A stretch of 64,000 bases of DNA from Trichomonas vaginalis G3 (taxonomy: Eukaryota > Parabasalia > Trichomonadida > Trichomonadidae): positions 35,975,896 through 36,039,895 of the forward strand of contig NC_067206.1 in NCBI RefSeq assembly GCF_026262505.1, given 5' to 3'. The translations under genes were made by a program, and so were the position numbers. Every line of letters starts with the position of its first letter. Position 1 is the stretch's first letter. Shown here piece by piece: positions 42,051 to 52,509 of the stretch. The notes below the pieces were generated by a model. It saw only the letters and a list, made by a program, of their open reading frames with translations. It ran no database searches and was not told where the DNA came from.

Positions 42051-45000
42051 TATTTCTTTATTATTTTTTTCTGTGGCAATATGAAGAGCGGTTTTCCTCT
42101 GTTTATCTTTTTCATTGACTTTTGCACGACGTGAAAGAAGGACTTCTGCTATTTCTTTATTATTACATTCTGCTGCATAATCAAGAGCTCTTTTTCCATC
42201 TTTATCTTTTTCATTTATTTTTGCACCGCGTGAAAGAAGGAGTTCTGCTATTTCTTTATTATTATTATATTTTGCGGCATAATGAAGAGCTGTTTGCCCG
42301 ATTTCATCCTGTTCGTTGACTTTTGCACCATGTGAAAGAAGAAATTCTGCTATTTCTTTATTATTACATTCTGCTGCATAATCAAGAGCTCTTTTTCCAT
42401 CTTTATCTTTTTCATTTATTTTTGCACCATGTGAAAGAAGGAGTTCTGCTATTTCTTTATTATTATTATATTTTGCGGCATAATGAAGAGCGGTTTTCCT
42501 CTGTTTATCTTTTTCATTGACTTTTGCACGACGTGAAAGAAGAAATTCTGCTATTTCTTTATTATTACATTCTGCTGCATAATCAAGAGCTCTTTTTCCA
42601 TCTTTATCTTTTTCATTTATTTTTGCACCATGTGAAAGAAGGAGTTCTGCTATTTCTTTATTATTATTATATTTTGCGGCATAATGAAGAGCGGTTTTCC
42701 TCTGTTTATCTTTTTCATTGACTTTTGCACGACGTGAAAGAAGGACTTCTGCTATTTCTTTATTATTACATTCTGCTGCATAATCAAGAGCTCTTTTTCC
42801 ATCTTTATCTTTTTCATTTATTTTTGCACCATGTGAAAGAAGGAGTTCTGCTATTTCTTTATTATTATTATATTTTGCGGCATAATGAAGAGCTGTTTGC
42901 CCGATTTCATCCTGTTCGTTGACTTTTGCATCATGTGAAAGAAGAAATTCTGCTATTTCTTTATTATTACATTCTGCTGCATAATCAAGAGCTCTTTTTC
43001 CATCTTTATCTTTTTCATTTATTTTTGCACCATGTGAAAGAAGGAGTTCTGCTATTTCTTTATTATTATTATATTTTGCGGCATAATGAAGAGCTGTTTG
43101 CCCGATTTCATCCTGTTCGTTGACTTTGCATCATGTGAAAGAAGAAATTCTGCTATTTCTTTATTATTACATTCTGCTGCATAATCAAGAGCTCTTTTTC
43201 CATCTTTATCTTTTTCATTTATTTTTGCACCATGTGAAAGAAGGAGTTCTGCTATTTCTTTATTATTATTATATTTTGCGGCATAATGAAGAGCTGTTTG
43301 CCCGATTTCATCCTGTTCGTTGACTTTTGCATCATGTGAAAGAAGAAATTCTGCTATTTCTTTATTATTACATTCTGCTGCATAATCAAGAGCTCTTTTT
43401 CCATCTTTATCTTTTTCATTTATTTTTGCACCGCGTGAAAGAAGGAGTTCTGCTATTTCTTTATTATTACATTCTGCTGCATAATCAAGAGCTCTTTTTC
43501 CATCTTTATCTTTTTCATTGACTTTTGCACCATGTGAAAGAAGGAGTTCTGCTATTTCTTTATTATTATTATATTTTGCGGCATAATGAAGAGCTGTTTG
43601 CCCGATTTCATCCTGTTCGTTGACTTTTGCACCATGTGAAAGAAGAAATTCTGCTATTTCTTTATTATTACATTCTGCTGCATAATCAAGAGCTCTTTTT
43701 CCATCTTTATCTTTTTCATTTATTTTTGCACCATGTGAAAGAAGGAGTTCTGCTATTTCTTTATTATTATTATATTTTGCGGCATAATGAAGAGCGGTTT
43801 TCCTCTGTTTATCTTTTTCATTGACTTTTGCACGACGTGAAAGAAAAATTCTGCTATTTCTTTATTATTACATTCTGCTGCATAATCAAGAGCTCTTTTT
43901 CCATCTTTATCTTTTTCATTTATTTTTGCACCATGTGAAAGAAGGAGTTCTGCTATTTCTTTATTATTATTATATTTTTGCGGCATAATGAAGAGCTGTT
44001 TGCCCGATTTCATCCTGTTCGTTGACTTTTGCATCATGTGAAAGAAGAAATTCTGCTATTTCTTTATTATTACATTCTGCTGCATAATCAAGAGCTCTTT
44101 TTCCATCTTTATCTTTTTCATTTATTTTTGCACCATGTGAAAGAAGGAGTTCTGCTATTTCTTTATTATTATTATATTTTTGCGGCATAATGAAGAGCTG
44201 TTTGCCCGATTTCATCCTGTTCGTTGACTTTTGCACCATGTGAAAGAAGAAATTCTGCTATTTCTTTATTATTACATTCTGCTGCATAATCAAGAGCTCT
44301 TTTTCCATCTTTATCTTTTTCATTTATTTTTGCACCATGTGAAAGAAGGAGTTCTGCTATTTCTTTATTATTATTATATTTTGCGGCATAATGAAGAGCT
44401 GTTTGCCCGATTTCATCCTGTTCGTTGACTTTTGCATCATGTGAAAGAAGAAATTCTGCTATTTCTTTATTATTACATTCTGCTGCATAATCAAGAGCTC
44501 TTTTCCATCTTTATCTTTTTCATTTATTTTTGCACCGCGTGAAAGAAGGAGTTCTGCTATTTCTTTATTATTATTATATTTTGCGGCATAATGAAGAGCT
44601 GTTTGCCCGATTTCATCCTGTTCGTTGACTTTTGCACCATGTGAAAGAAGAAATTCTGCTATTTCTTTATTATTACATTCTGCTGCATAATCAAGAGCTC
44701 TTTTTCCATCTTTATCTTTTTCATTTATTTTTGCACCATGTGAAAGAAGGAGTTCTGCTATTTCTTTATTATTATTATATTTTGCGGCATAATGAAGAGC
44801 TGTTTGCCCGATTTCATCCTGTTCGTTGACTTTTGCATCATGTGAAAGAAGAAATTCTGCTATTTCTTTATTATTACATTCTGCTGCATAATCAAGAGCT
44901 CTTTTTCCATCTTTATCTTTTTCATTTATTTTTGCACCGCGTGAAAGAAGGAGTTCTGCTATTTCTTTATTATTATTATATTTTGCGGCATAATGAAGAG

Positions 45001-47060
45001 CGGTTTTCCTCTGTTTATCTTTTTCATTGACTTTTGCACGACGTGAAAGAAGGAGTTCTGCTATTTCTTTATTATTATTATATTTTGCGGCATAATGAAG
45101 AGCTGTTTGCCCGATTTCATCCTGTTCGTTGACTTTTGCATCATGTGAAAGAAGAAATTCTGCTATTTCTTTATTATTACATTCTGCTGCATAATCAAGA
45201 GCTCTTTTTCCATCTTTATCTTTTTCATTTATTTTTGCACCATGTGAAAGAAGGAGTTCTGCTATTTCTTTATTATTATTATATTTTGCGGCATAATGAA
45301 GAGCTGTTTGCCCGATTTCATCCTGTTCGTTGACTTTTGCATCATGTGAAAGAAGAAATTCTGCTATTTCTTTATTATTACATTCTGCTGCATAATCAAG
45401 AGCTCTTTTTCCATCTTTATCTTTTTCATTTATTTTTGCACCGCGTGAAAGAAGGAGTTCTGCTATTTCTTTATTATTATTATATTTTGCGGCATAATGA
45501 AGAGCTGTTTGCCCGATTTCATCCTGTTCGTTGACTTTTGCATCATGTGAAAGAAGAAATTCTGCTATTTCTTTATTATTACATTCTGCTGCATAATCAA
45601 GAGCTCTTTTTCCATCTTTATCTTTTTCATTTATTTTTGCACCGCGTGAAAGAAGGAGTTCTGCTATTTCTTTATTATTACATTCTGCTGCATAATCAAG
45701 AGCTCTTTTTCCATCTTTATCTTTATCATTGACTTTTGCACCATGTGAAAGAAGGAGTTCTGCTATTTCTTTATTATTATTATATTTTGCGGCATAATGA
45801 AGAGCTGTTTGCCCGATTTCATCCTGTTCGTTGACTTTTGCATCATGTGAAAGAAGAAATTCTGCTATTTCTTTATTATTACATTCTGCTGCATAATCAA
45901 GAGCTCTTTTTCCATCTTTATCTTTTTCATTTATTTTTGCACCATGTGAAAGAAGGAGTTCTGCTATTTCTTTATTATTATTATATTTTGCGGCATAATG
46001 AAGAGCTGTTTGCCCGATTTCATCCTGTTCGTTGACTTTTGCATCATGTGAAAGAAGAAATTCTGCTATTTCTTTATTATTACATTCTGCTGCATAATCA
46101 AGAGCTCTTTTTCCATCTTTATCTTTTTCATTTATTTTTGCACCATGTGAAAGAAGGAGTTCTGCTATTTCTTTATTATTATTATATTTTGCGGCATAAT
46201 GAAGAGCTGTTTGCCCGATTTCATCCTGTTCGTTGACTTTTGCATCATGTGAAAGAAGAAATTCTGCTATTTCTTTATTATTACATTCTGCTGCATAATC
46301 AAGAGCTCTTTTTCCATCTTTATCTTTTTCATTTATTTTTGCACCATGTGAAAGAAGGAGTTCTGCTATTTCTTTATTATTATTATATTTTGCGGCATAA
46401 TGAAGAGCTGTTTGCCCGATTTCATCCTGTTCGTTGACTTTTGCATCATGTGAAAGAAGAAATTCTGCTATTTCTTTATTATTACATTCTGCTGCATAAT
46501 CAAGAGCTCTTTTTCCATCTTTATCTTTTTCATTTATTTTTGCACCATGTGAAAGAAGGAGTTCTGCTATTTCTTTATTATTATTATATTTTGCGGCATA
46601 ATGAAGAGCTGTTTGCCCGATTTCATCCTGTTCGTTGACTTTTGCATCATGTGAAAGAAGAAATTCTGCTATTTCTTTATTATTACATTCTGCTGCATAA
46701 TCAAGAGCTCTTTTTCCATCTTTATCTTTTTCATTTATTTTTGCACCATGTGAAAGAAGGAGTTCTGCTATTTCTTTATTATTATTATATTTTGCGGCAT
46801 AATGAAGAGCTGTTTGCCCGATTTCATCCTGTTCGTTGACTTTTGCACCATGTGAAAGAAGGAGTTCTGCTATTTCTTTATTATTATTATATTTTGCGGC
46901 ATAATGAAGAGCTGTTTGCCCGATTTCATCCTGTTCGTTGACTTTTGCACCATGTGAAAGAAGAAATTCTGCTATTTCTTTATTATTGCATTCTACTGCA
47001 TAATCAAGAGCTCTTTTTCCATATTTATCTTTATCATTGACTTTTGCACCATGCGAAATG
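42050..47060 (-). repeat. Higher-order ankyrin repeat array, 201-bp unit
   Basis: About 24 units of 201 bp, each encoding two ankyrin repeats of 34 and 33 residues (one with YNNNKEIAELLLSHGAKINE, one with CNNKEIAEFLLSHDAKVNE), follow head to tail with very few differences. The spacing breaks at a few points where one repeat is single (for example near 43430, 45000 and 45640). Even synonymous sites are nearly uniform, which points to recent expansion or ongoing gene conversion. Array length in the assembly is uncertain. Confidence 0.9.
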
Positions 47061-47266
47061 AAATATTCGCAAAGAGAAGTTATACCAAACATTGCCGAAT
47101 TAACAAAACATTGATTAATATCATTCGTTTGATCGAAACAAACTAAAAATGATTCAAGATTTCTATATTTCCCGCATGTAGATAATTCATTGTTGATCTT
47201 GATATTGTACTCATTCATCAAAAATGTTACAAAATCAATGTTGTGTGAAATAATTGCATATTTCAT
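44459..47266 (-). CDS. Large ankyrin repeat protein, main frame, 935 aa
   Basis: Begins MKYAIISHNIDFVTFLMNEY, the end of the trichomonad ankyrin-family N-terminal domain, followed by about 25 ankyrin repeats. It is a protein-interaction scaffold; the partner is unknown. No membrane segment or catalytic domain is seen. It is really the middle of a longer gene: upstream, the frame of 47235-47972 reaches the same homology, and an eight-T run at 47273-47280 separates them (one A too many on the coding strand compared with the paralogue at 56633). At the left end the frame is lost near 44500, where four T replace the usual five in TCTTTTTCCATC. Confidence 0.85.
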   Translation of the reverse strand: MKYAIISHNIDFVTFLMNEYNIKINNELSTCGKYRNLESFLVCFDQTNDINQCFVNSAMFGITSLCEYFISHGAKVNDKDKYGKRALDYAVECNNKEIAEFLLSHGAKVNEQDEIGQTALHYAAKYNNNKEIAELLLSHGAKVNEQDEIGQTALHYAAKYNNNKEIAELLLSHGAKINEKDKDGKRALDYAAECNNKEIAEFLLSHDAKVNEQDEIGQTALHYAAKYNNNKEIAELLLSHGAKINEKDKDGKRALDYAAECNNKEIAEFLLSHDAKVNEQDEIGQTALHYAAKYNNNKEIAELLLSHGAKINEKDKDGKRALDYAAECNNKEIAEFLLSHDAKVNEQDEIGQTALHYAAKYNNNKEIAELLLSHGAKINEKDKDGKRALDYAAECNNKEIAEFLLSHDAKVNEQDEIGQTALHYAAKYNNNKEIAELLLSHGAKINEKDKDGKRALDYAAECNNKEIAEFLLSHDAKVNEQDEIGQTALHYAAKYNNNKEIAELLLSHGAKVNDKDKDGKRALDYAAECNNKEIAELLLSRGAKINEKDKDGKRALDYAAECNNKEIAEFLLSHDAKVNEQDEIGQTALHYAAKYNNNKEIAELLLSRGAKINEKDKDGKRALDYAAECNNKEIAEFLLSHDAKVNEQDEIGQTALHYAAKYNNNKEIAELLLSHGAKINEKDKDGKRALDYAAECNNKEIAEFLLSHDAKVNEQDEIGQTALHYAAKYNNNKEIAELLLSRRAKVNEKDKQRKTALHYAAKYNNNKEIAELLLSRGAKINEKDKDGKRALDYAAECNNKEIAEFLLSHDAKVNEQDEIGQTALHYAAKYNNNKEIAELLLSHGAKINEKDKDGKRALDYAAECNNKEIAEFLLSHGAKVNEQDEIGQTALHYAAKYNNNKEIAELLLSRGAKINEKDKDGKELLIMQQNVIIKK

Positions 47267-47972
47267 GCATTCTTTTTTTTAGTTTTCGATATTTCAAACA
47301 TTCACTCATGATCTCTTGATTTCTTCCTAAAAATGAAAATCTCAGACATTGTTGGGTTATATCCGAGTGAAATTTCGTTCTTAATAACTTGAAACAATCA
47401 GCTGCTCCATAGTAGCAACATAATTCGAGTAATGAATAACCAATGCAAAATTTACGGTCAATCTTTGGAAATAAATTGCTACGTCGTTTTTGATCTTTGT
47501 CAAATTCATCGCTTTCAATGAATTGTATAAATTTTTCTTTGTTATTATCCATAATTATCCGGTAAATTGTATTTTCTGAAAAAATATCGAGATCATCATA
47601 TTCAAATTCTTTGAAATTTTTAGACTTGTCTAATATAATTCCATATTCTTTATAAAACATGAAGTTTGATATTGGCAGTATGTTGTTGACCTGTTTTACA
47701 TTATAATCATCAGATATACGTTTAGCAAAGGATAAATATGACTTTGTATATCGATTATTATACGGAATAATATCTAAAATATCTCTTATAGCATTTTTTG
47801 GGAGATATTTATTTGTATCGATCAATGTTGCTCTGATCATTTTGTAAATTGAGTTTAATTCTTCTTCATTTTCCGTTTTTAGCTGATACAATGCAATATA
47901 TAAATCTATGTAGTCTTTATGAGCACTTCGTAATTCACCATATTTATTTGATTGAATGCCTTGATCAGACAT
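47235..47972 (-). CDS. Large ankyrin gene, N-terminal domain piece (DUF3447-like)
   Basis: Start MSDQGIQSNKYGELRSAHKD at 47972. It is an all-helical domain found at the start of trichomonad ankyrin proteins, containing IPYNNRYTKSYLSFAKRISD, FMFYKEYGIILDKS and YSLLELCCYYGAADCFKLLR; the last part already resembles an ankyrin unit. It aligns along its length with the gene at 56022. The frame runs out after a homopolymer and continues one base off at 47266. With the array and the 41526 piece the locus spans 41526-47972, about 2,100 codons. Upstream is a 260-bp divergent region shared with the TPR gene. Confidence 0.85.
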   Translation of the reverse strand: MSDQGIQSNKYGELRSAHKDYIDLYIALYQLKTENEEELNSIYKMIRATLIDTNKYLPKNAIRDILDIIPYNNRYTKSYLSFAKRISDDYNVKQVNNILPISNFMFYKEYGIILDKSKNFKEFEYDDLDIFSENTIYRIIMDNNKEKFIQFIESDEFDKDQKRRSNLFPKIDRKFCIGYSLLELCCYYGAADCFKLLRTKFHSDITQQCLRFSFLGRNQEIMSECLKYRKLKKRMHEICNYFTQH

Positions 47973-48049
47973 TAAAGTTCTTTTCTTTCAAAAAAAAAAT
48001 TGAAAAATCCAAAACTCGAAATTAGGATGATATTTGGGGATTTTTTTCG

Positions 48050-48081
48050 AATTTGGATGATCCAAAAAGATCATCCAAATT
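48050..48081. repeat. Perfect 13-bp hairpin in a divergent promoter region
   Basis: AATTTGGATGATC (48050-48062) and GATCATCCAAATT (48069-48081) are perfect inverse copies around a six-base loop, between the divergent ankyrin and TPR genes. Confidence 0.7.
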
Positions 48082-48232
48082 AGCAACCCTAATGAGAGAA
48101 TCAAAGCTAGTCTTTGGAATATGAAAAGTCATATATAAAAAGTTACGCTGATGGTTTTCTAACTTCAATTCAACAATCAATATTTATGATGGGGTCTGTT
48201 GAAAAATTTGTGGGAGTACTTTTTTTTTTAAA

Positions 48233-49471
48233 ATGCTTTCTCAGTTTTCATCACCTTTTCATTCATGGGATACACCACTAGACTCACCATCTAGAATGGA
48301 CATTCCTGTGAGCCCACGCTCCAATCCTCCTCCACTAACATCTAGCAGTATTAAAGCGATAAAAGAACTCAGCCAAGACCATTTTCAAATAAATTCAATT
48401 AAATCATATCAAATACGATCTGGCCTAACGCATTATATTTCACCACCAGAACAATCTCCGCCAGATAATAATTTTTTGGAATTAAAATTATGTTTGGCAA
48501 CGAGAAGTTTTGTAGATCAATCATCAAATCAAGCAAATTCACTTCAATACTCAATAAGACTCATTTGTTCTTATCTTCGTTTTCGTAATTATGAAGCTGC
48601 AATCGATGCTTCTCAAACTGCTTTAAATAAAGTTACGGACAGCGGACTGATACCTTTCCTCGGACTTTTAGCAGCAATATGTAATAGATCTGAAGCCGAA
48701 GAAATGATATTTTTCGAAGCAGCAGAAAAAAGTTTTTATTTAGATGATGATTTACCACAATTCTATCGTCTTATTGATGAGTTACTAGTACTAAGATCCC
48801 TTCCTGAATCCGAAATCAAAGATTACCATTCTCCACTGATAAATTTGATTTTACCTGATAATCGAGATCTCATCAAAGCTCTTAAAGAAAAGGTCCACAT
48901 ATTCCCACGTATCGGATCTGACCTACAAAAGCTTTTAATTAAGTACAGAAGACATAAAAGTCAAACTCATCCACAATCTCTTGTTGAAATGCTTCAGATT
49001 GTTGACCAAGCTAAAGAAAACTTACCACAATTGCTTCCTGTATGCGAAGGTCTTTCAAGTATCGAAAATAGTCAATCTAATACCTCCAAAAAGCCAAAAG
49101 CAAGGGCCAAATCCAAGGTTAAACAGACTCTGAAGATGAAACAAGCAAATGGAAACCCAACAGATAAGGTTTTGATGCTAATTCAAAATCGAGAATGGAA
49201 AGCTGCAGCCGCAGCAGCTACAGAGTACTTAGAACAGAACCCTGATGATGCTGATATGCTCCAACATAGAGCTTTCGCCTTAATGAACCTTTACAAGAAT
49301 CATGATGCAATTATTGATATTTCAAAGGCAATTTCTATAAAGAAAACAGATAGAAGATTAAGGATGAGGGCTGCCCTATGGATAACCTTAGGAGAAAGAG
49401 ATCTATGTGATGCAGATTTAGCTGCTGTCGAAGTCAAGGATCCAAATGATACAAAAATTGAATCTGTTTGA
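48233..49471 (+). CDS. TPR-containing protein, 412 aa
   Basis: The N-terminal 90 residues are Ser/Pro-rich and disordered (DSPSRMDIPVSPRSNPPPLT). Residues 95-250 are helical and include a TPR-like pair (SIRLICSYLRFRNYEAAIDA). A basic K/A/Q linker follows (KKPKARAKSKVKQTLKMKQ, about 285-305). Residues 310-405 hold two clear tetratricopeptide repeats: ALMNLYKNHDAIIDISKAIS and the preceding AAAAAATEYLEQNPDDADML. A co-chaperone or scaffold role is likely; the partner is unknown. The ATG follows a T/A run and is the first in frame. Confidence 0.75.
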   Translation: MLSQFSSPFHSWDTPLDSPSRMDIPVSPRSNPPPLTSSSIKAIKELSQDHFQINSIKSYQIRSGLTHYISPPEQSPPDNNFLELKLCLATRSFVDQSSNQANSLQYSIRLICSYLRFRNYEAAIDASQTALNKVTDSGLIPFLGLLAAICNRSEAEEMIFFEAAEKSFYLDDDLPQFYRLIDELLVLRSLPESEIKDYHSPLINLILPDNRDLIKALKEKVHIFPRIGSDLQKLLIKYRRHKSQTHPQSLVEMLQIVDQAKENLPQLLPVCEGLSSIENSQSNTSKKPKARAKSKVKQTLKMKQANGNPTDKVLMLIQNREWKAAAAAATEYLEQNPDDADMLQHRAFALMNLYKNHDAIIDISKAISIKKTDRRLRMRAALWITLGERDLCDADLAAVEVKDPNDTKIESV

Positions 49472-49790
49472 ATAAATATATTTGTAGTATACCTGTTTGT
49501 ATTAAATCGTGAATCTGTTTTTCATTTTTCTACATTTAAATAATTTTTTAAATAAACAATATTTATTAACTGTTTTGTCTCTTTGCAAATCCCTTTTAAT
49601 ATGGCATCGTCATATTTTATGGTTCAAATTCTTCAATTACCTGAATATTATTGTCCATATTTCGATTTAACGTGTTATTCATGAGGAAATTTATGAAATT
49701 ATCATCATAAAATACAAACAATTCTCTTCTAAATTATCACTAATACTTAAATTAATCTTCTGTAGAGATATCTTTTCAAATTGCAATTAT
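49472..49790. other. AT-rich intergenic stretch
   Basis: No gene or repeat seen between the TPR gene and the discoidin-like gene. Confidence 0.4.
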
Positions 49791-50726
49791 TTGCCCATTA
49801 TTTTCAAAAGGTTTGCTATTCTATTAATGAAATTCAAAAGATTACACATTGCGATACATAAAAATATGACATTTTTGTTTTATTCAGATATTCTCAGATT
49901 TCAAGGAATACCTAGCTCCAAAATGTTCTATTTTAAAAAAGGGTGCTTACAATTGCAAATAATAGTTTACTTAGTTATCCAAGCAATCGTAATAAATTTG
50001 TATAATGAAGGGGAGTTTTTTTTTCCAGATTCAAATAAGAAATGTCACTTTTTGTATAATAAAATGTTTTTGTGCCTTTTTGAGCGCATCGGTAGCATTA
50101 AATATGATAATGGAATATTCCAAAAGGTGTACGGTGATGGAAATATCATTGTCACAGCATCAGGATCATCAAAACAGCATATAAATGGAACAAAACAAAT
50201 GACAAAACCAGAATACGCAATTTATCCATGGGAAAAGAAATATGACTGGTGCTCAAAGGTAAGCCATACATATGACGACCATCCATTCATTATTTTTTCA
50301 ATTAAATCTAAGAAATTCAAATTTAATGGCTACTTTATTAGATGTGGCTGCTGCTATAACGGATGCTGCTGTGATGATGATTATAACAACTACTGCTTTG
50401 ATTGCTGCCTCTACAGCTGGTCCCTTCAAATTTCGGAAGACAATGAAACATGGCAGACAGTTCATTCAATTGAAAAAGATGATTCAATGAGAATCTGCAA
50501 CGAAAAACAATATCATTTTGATAAGGAATACACAGCATCTTATGTTCGTCTAATTCAAGACAACGCTTGCCCTGGATACCCTCCATGCATTGCAATCAAC
50601 AAGTTTGATTTGTTTGGAAGTGTTGTTGGCGCTAATAACGAACCAGAAGAAGAATTTGTTTCATTCCATGATGATGACGAAGACGTTAGCATAATTGGTC
50701 ACATATCTAAGAACGCAAAGTTATAA
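49791..50726 (+). CDS. Discoidin-like (F5/8 type C) protein with Cys-rich loop, 311 aa
   Basis: The second half matches a galactose-binding-like beta sandwich of F5/8 type C style: PEYAIYPWEKKYDWCSK, FNGYFIRCGCC, YSWSLQISEDNETWQTVHSI, and YVRLIQDNACPGYPP before a final strand. A Cys-rich loop of about 22 residues with ten Cys sits before the YSW strand (50347-50412), apparently a local expansion. The C-terminus is acidic (EEEFVSFHDDDEDVS). The first 95 codons are hydrophobic and poorly conserved in style; the true start may be a later Met such as 49866 or 49923. Carbohydrate or lipid binding is inferred from the fold only. Confidence 0.65.
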   Translation: MPIIFKRFAILLMKFKRLHIAIHKNMTFLFYSDILRFQGIPSSKMFYFKKGCLQLQIIVYLVIQAIVINLYNEGEFFFPDSNKKCHFLYNKMFLCLFERIGSIKYDNGIFQKVYGDGNIIVTASGSSKQHINGTKQMTKPEYAIYPWEKKYDWCSKVSHTYDDHPFIIFSIKSKKFKFNGYFIRCGCCYNGCCCDDDYNNYCFDCCLYSWSLQISEDNETWQTVHSIEKDDSMRICNEKQYHFDKEYTASYVRLIQDNACPGYPPCIAINKFDLFGSVVGANNEPEEEFVSFHDDDEDVSIIGHISKNAKL

Positions 50727-51032
50727 ATTCAATTTCGTAGTACTTATCACTATTAATTTCAATTTAATTTATATTTTTCGTATTTTTATTTAAAAAAATT
50801 TAAAGATTTTATTTTTATAATATGATTTAAGTATTAATTAAAAAGTTAAAAGCTCGAAGACCTAAAAAAGAGATTGAATTAATGTAAATTATTCAAAAGG
50901 ATTGTCTCATGAAACATTCAGTGAAAGAATGAGATATTCTATGTTTGTGTATATTATAACTCACACGTGTCTCATAAATAAAGTTTAATATGAAAAAAAA
51001 ATAGTGAAATTGTTTTATTAAAACAATAAGTT
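50727..51032. other. AT-rich intergenic stretch
   Basis: Between convergent genes (discoidin-like and vWA). Contains only A/T runs; no gene seen. Confidence 0.4.
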
Positions 51033-51965
51033 TCAAATGAATTTGTTGATGATAGAGTTCCAATCAACTCTATTGTCTTGCTTCATAAGGAATGAAAGTG
51101 CTTTCTTGATAATGAGTGAGAATTCGGATAGATGATCTTTGAATACCTTTCGGATGAATGCGATTGCTGCAACTGTTGATGCAACTTTGTGGCCATATTT
51201 AGTTTCAATTATTTCATCAACACCATTGAAATCATCCCAAGAACCATCAACCTTTTGCTTACGAATCTGTTCTTCTGGTGAATTTGATGGTCGGCTTGAA
51301 TATCTCGCGATCATTACATCACTATCATCCATAGCATGTTGCTTCATCATTTGACGAGCTGCGTATTGAGGAGGTGCTGGAGCTGTATATTGAGACACTC
51401 CAGACATCATTTGTTGCATCATTTGATTAGCGTCGTATTGAGGAGGTGCTGGAGTTGTGTATTGAGAAGCTCCAGACATCATTTGTTGCATCATTTGATT
51501 AGCTAAATGAGGAGGTACCATAGCAGCACCGCATGGAGGAGGTGGAGGAGGAGCTCCAAATCCCATACCACCGCCAGGTTGAGACATACCACGCATCATT
51601 GGCTTAGCATTGAATTGTTTAGGAGGTGCAGCATAGCAGCCCTGCGGTGCTATACCTCTGAAGCATCTCTTAGGTGGAGCCATTGCACAGCATTGGATCA
51701 ATGGAGGAGCAGGTTGTCCTCTTTCTTCATGAGATTCATAGTCAACACCAACGTATGATGTGTATTTGCAAAGAACACCAGATGCAAGAGATAAGTCAAT
51801 GCATTTCTTCTTGATGCTTTCATCATTTTTAAGAAGAAGTTGTGATTTGTAGTCTTCAATAATGTAGCGACTGAATAGTTGGCGAAGACCTTTGTTGTCA
51901 TCAAGACGAGAAACAGGAATAACGATGTCAACTTGATCGTGAAGAAGAGCTCTGTGGGTTCTCAT
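51033..51965 (-). CDS. VIT/vWA gene, C-terminal piece
   Basis: The piece continues the vWA protein of 51928-52413. Residues 10-85 are helical (GLRQLFSRYIIEDYKSQLLL). A Pro/Gln/Met/Ala-rich low-complexity part follows, with GFGAPPPPPPCGAA and three copies of an A(N)QMMQQMMSG..QYTAPAPPQY repeat. The final 90 residues are a helical domain (DEIIETKYGHKVASTVAAIA) typical of the C-terminus of PARP4/vWA5-type proteins. The locus 51033-53176 is one gene of about 710 codons; the three pieces differ in frame. Confidence 0.7.
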   Translation of the reverse strand: MRTHRALLHDQVDIVIPVSRLDDNKGLRQLFSRYIIEDYKSQLLLKNDESIKKKCIDLSLASGVLCKYTSYVGVDYESHEERGQPAPPLIQCCAMAPPKRCFRGIAPQGCYAAPPKQFNAKPMMRGMSQPGGGMGFGAPPPPPPCGAAMVPPHLANQMMQQMMSGASQYTTPAPPQYDANQMMQQMMSGVSQYTAPAPPQYAARQMMKQHAMDDSDVMIARYSSRPSNSPEEQIRKQKVDGSWDDFNGVDEIIETKYGHKVASTVAAIAFIRKVFKDHLSEFSLIIKKALSFLMKQDNRVDWNSIINKFI

Positions 51966-52413
51966 TCATATTATCGTTATCGCCAATGATAGCATAATTG
52001 CCGCCACTCTTTCTCGCCATGCCTTTGATCAATCCTGGATCAGCACCAGAACCAAGACCAATTGAGAAAATGCGGTTTGTTGACCTGTTCTTCTGTGCTG
52101 TTGCGCAGATAATGTCGGAATTGTCGACTTCGCCATCTGTCAAGAAGAAGATCTGTTTAACAAATCCTTCAGATGCTTGAAGGTCAGAAACATGTTGAAG
52201 AGGTGCTAAGATATTTGTACCACCCATGTTAGCACTGATGTTATCAAGAAGATTCATGGCATTAGCAACATTCTCATCAGTGTAATCGCATGGAGGAAGA
52301 ACTGTTTCGAAATGAGATCCGAATTCGAGAATTGAAAATCTGCAACCAACTGGAAGAGATTGAATGAATAAGCGCATACATTTAATAGCATTATTAATGC
52401 ATCGGCCAGACAT
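51928..52413 (-). CDS. VIT/vWA gene, von Willebrand A domain piece
   Basis: A vWA domain with the metal-ion-dependent adhesion site: DCSGSMSG lies immediately upstream and overlapping the chosen Met, the Thr is in GGTNILAPL, and the Asp in FFLTDGEVDNSD. The fold continues IFSIGLGSGADPGLIKGMAR. The Met used here (MSGRCINNAIKC) is inside the MIDAS loop, so it is not the real start; the frame is open further upstream to about 52510 (YIAITTYSFFEG). An intracellular interaction scaffold is likely, as in vWA5-type proteins. The frame is lost near 51955 before the C-terminal piece. Confidence 0.8.
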   Translation of the reverse strand: MSGRCINNAIKCMRLFIQSLPVGCRFSILEFGSHFETVLPPCDYTDENVANAMNLLDNISANMGGTNILAPLQHVSDLQASEGFVKQIFFLTDGEVDNSDIICATAQKNRSTNRIFSIGLGSGADPGLIKGMARKSGGNYAIIGDNDNMNENPQSSSSRSS

Positions 52414-52509
52414 TGAACCAGAGCAATCAAAAATGAAGTAGAATTCAGAATTCGAATCAATTGGACCTTCGAAGAATGAATATGTAGTGATAGCAATGTA
52501 GCCATCACT

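Noticed and set aside
42122-46839. A series of 64-67 codon plus-strand frames (MHHVKEEILLF...) repeating every 201 bases
   Set aside because: They are antisense shadows of the ankyrin array; their regularity follows from the repeat unit, and each is closed by a stop at the same place in the unit.
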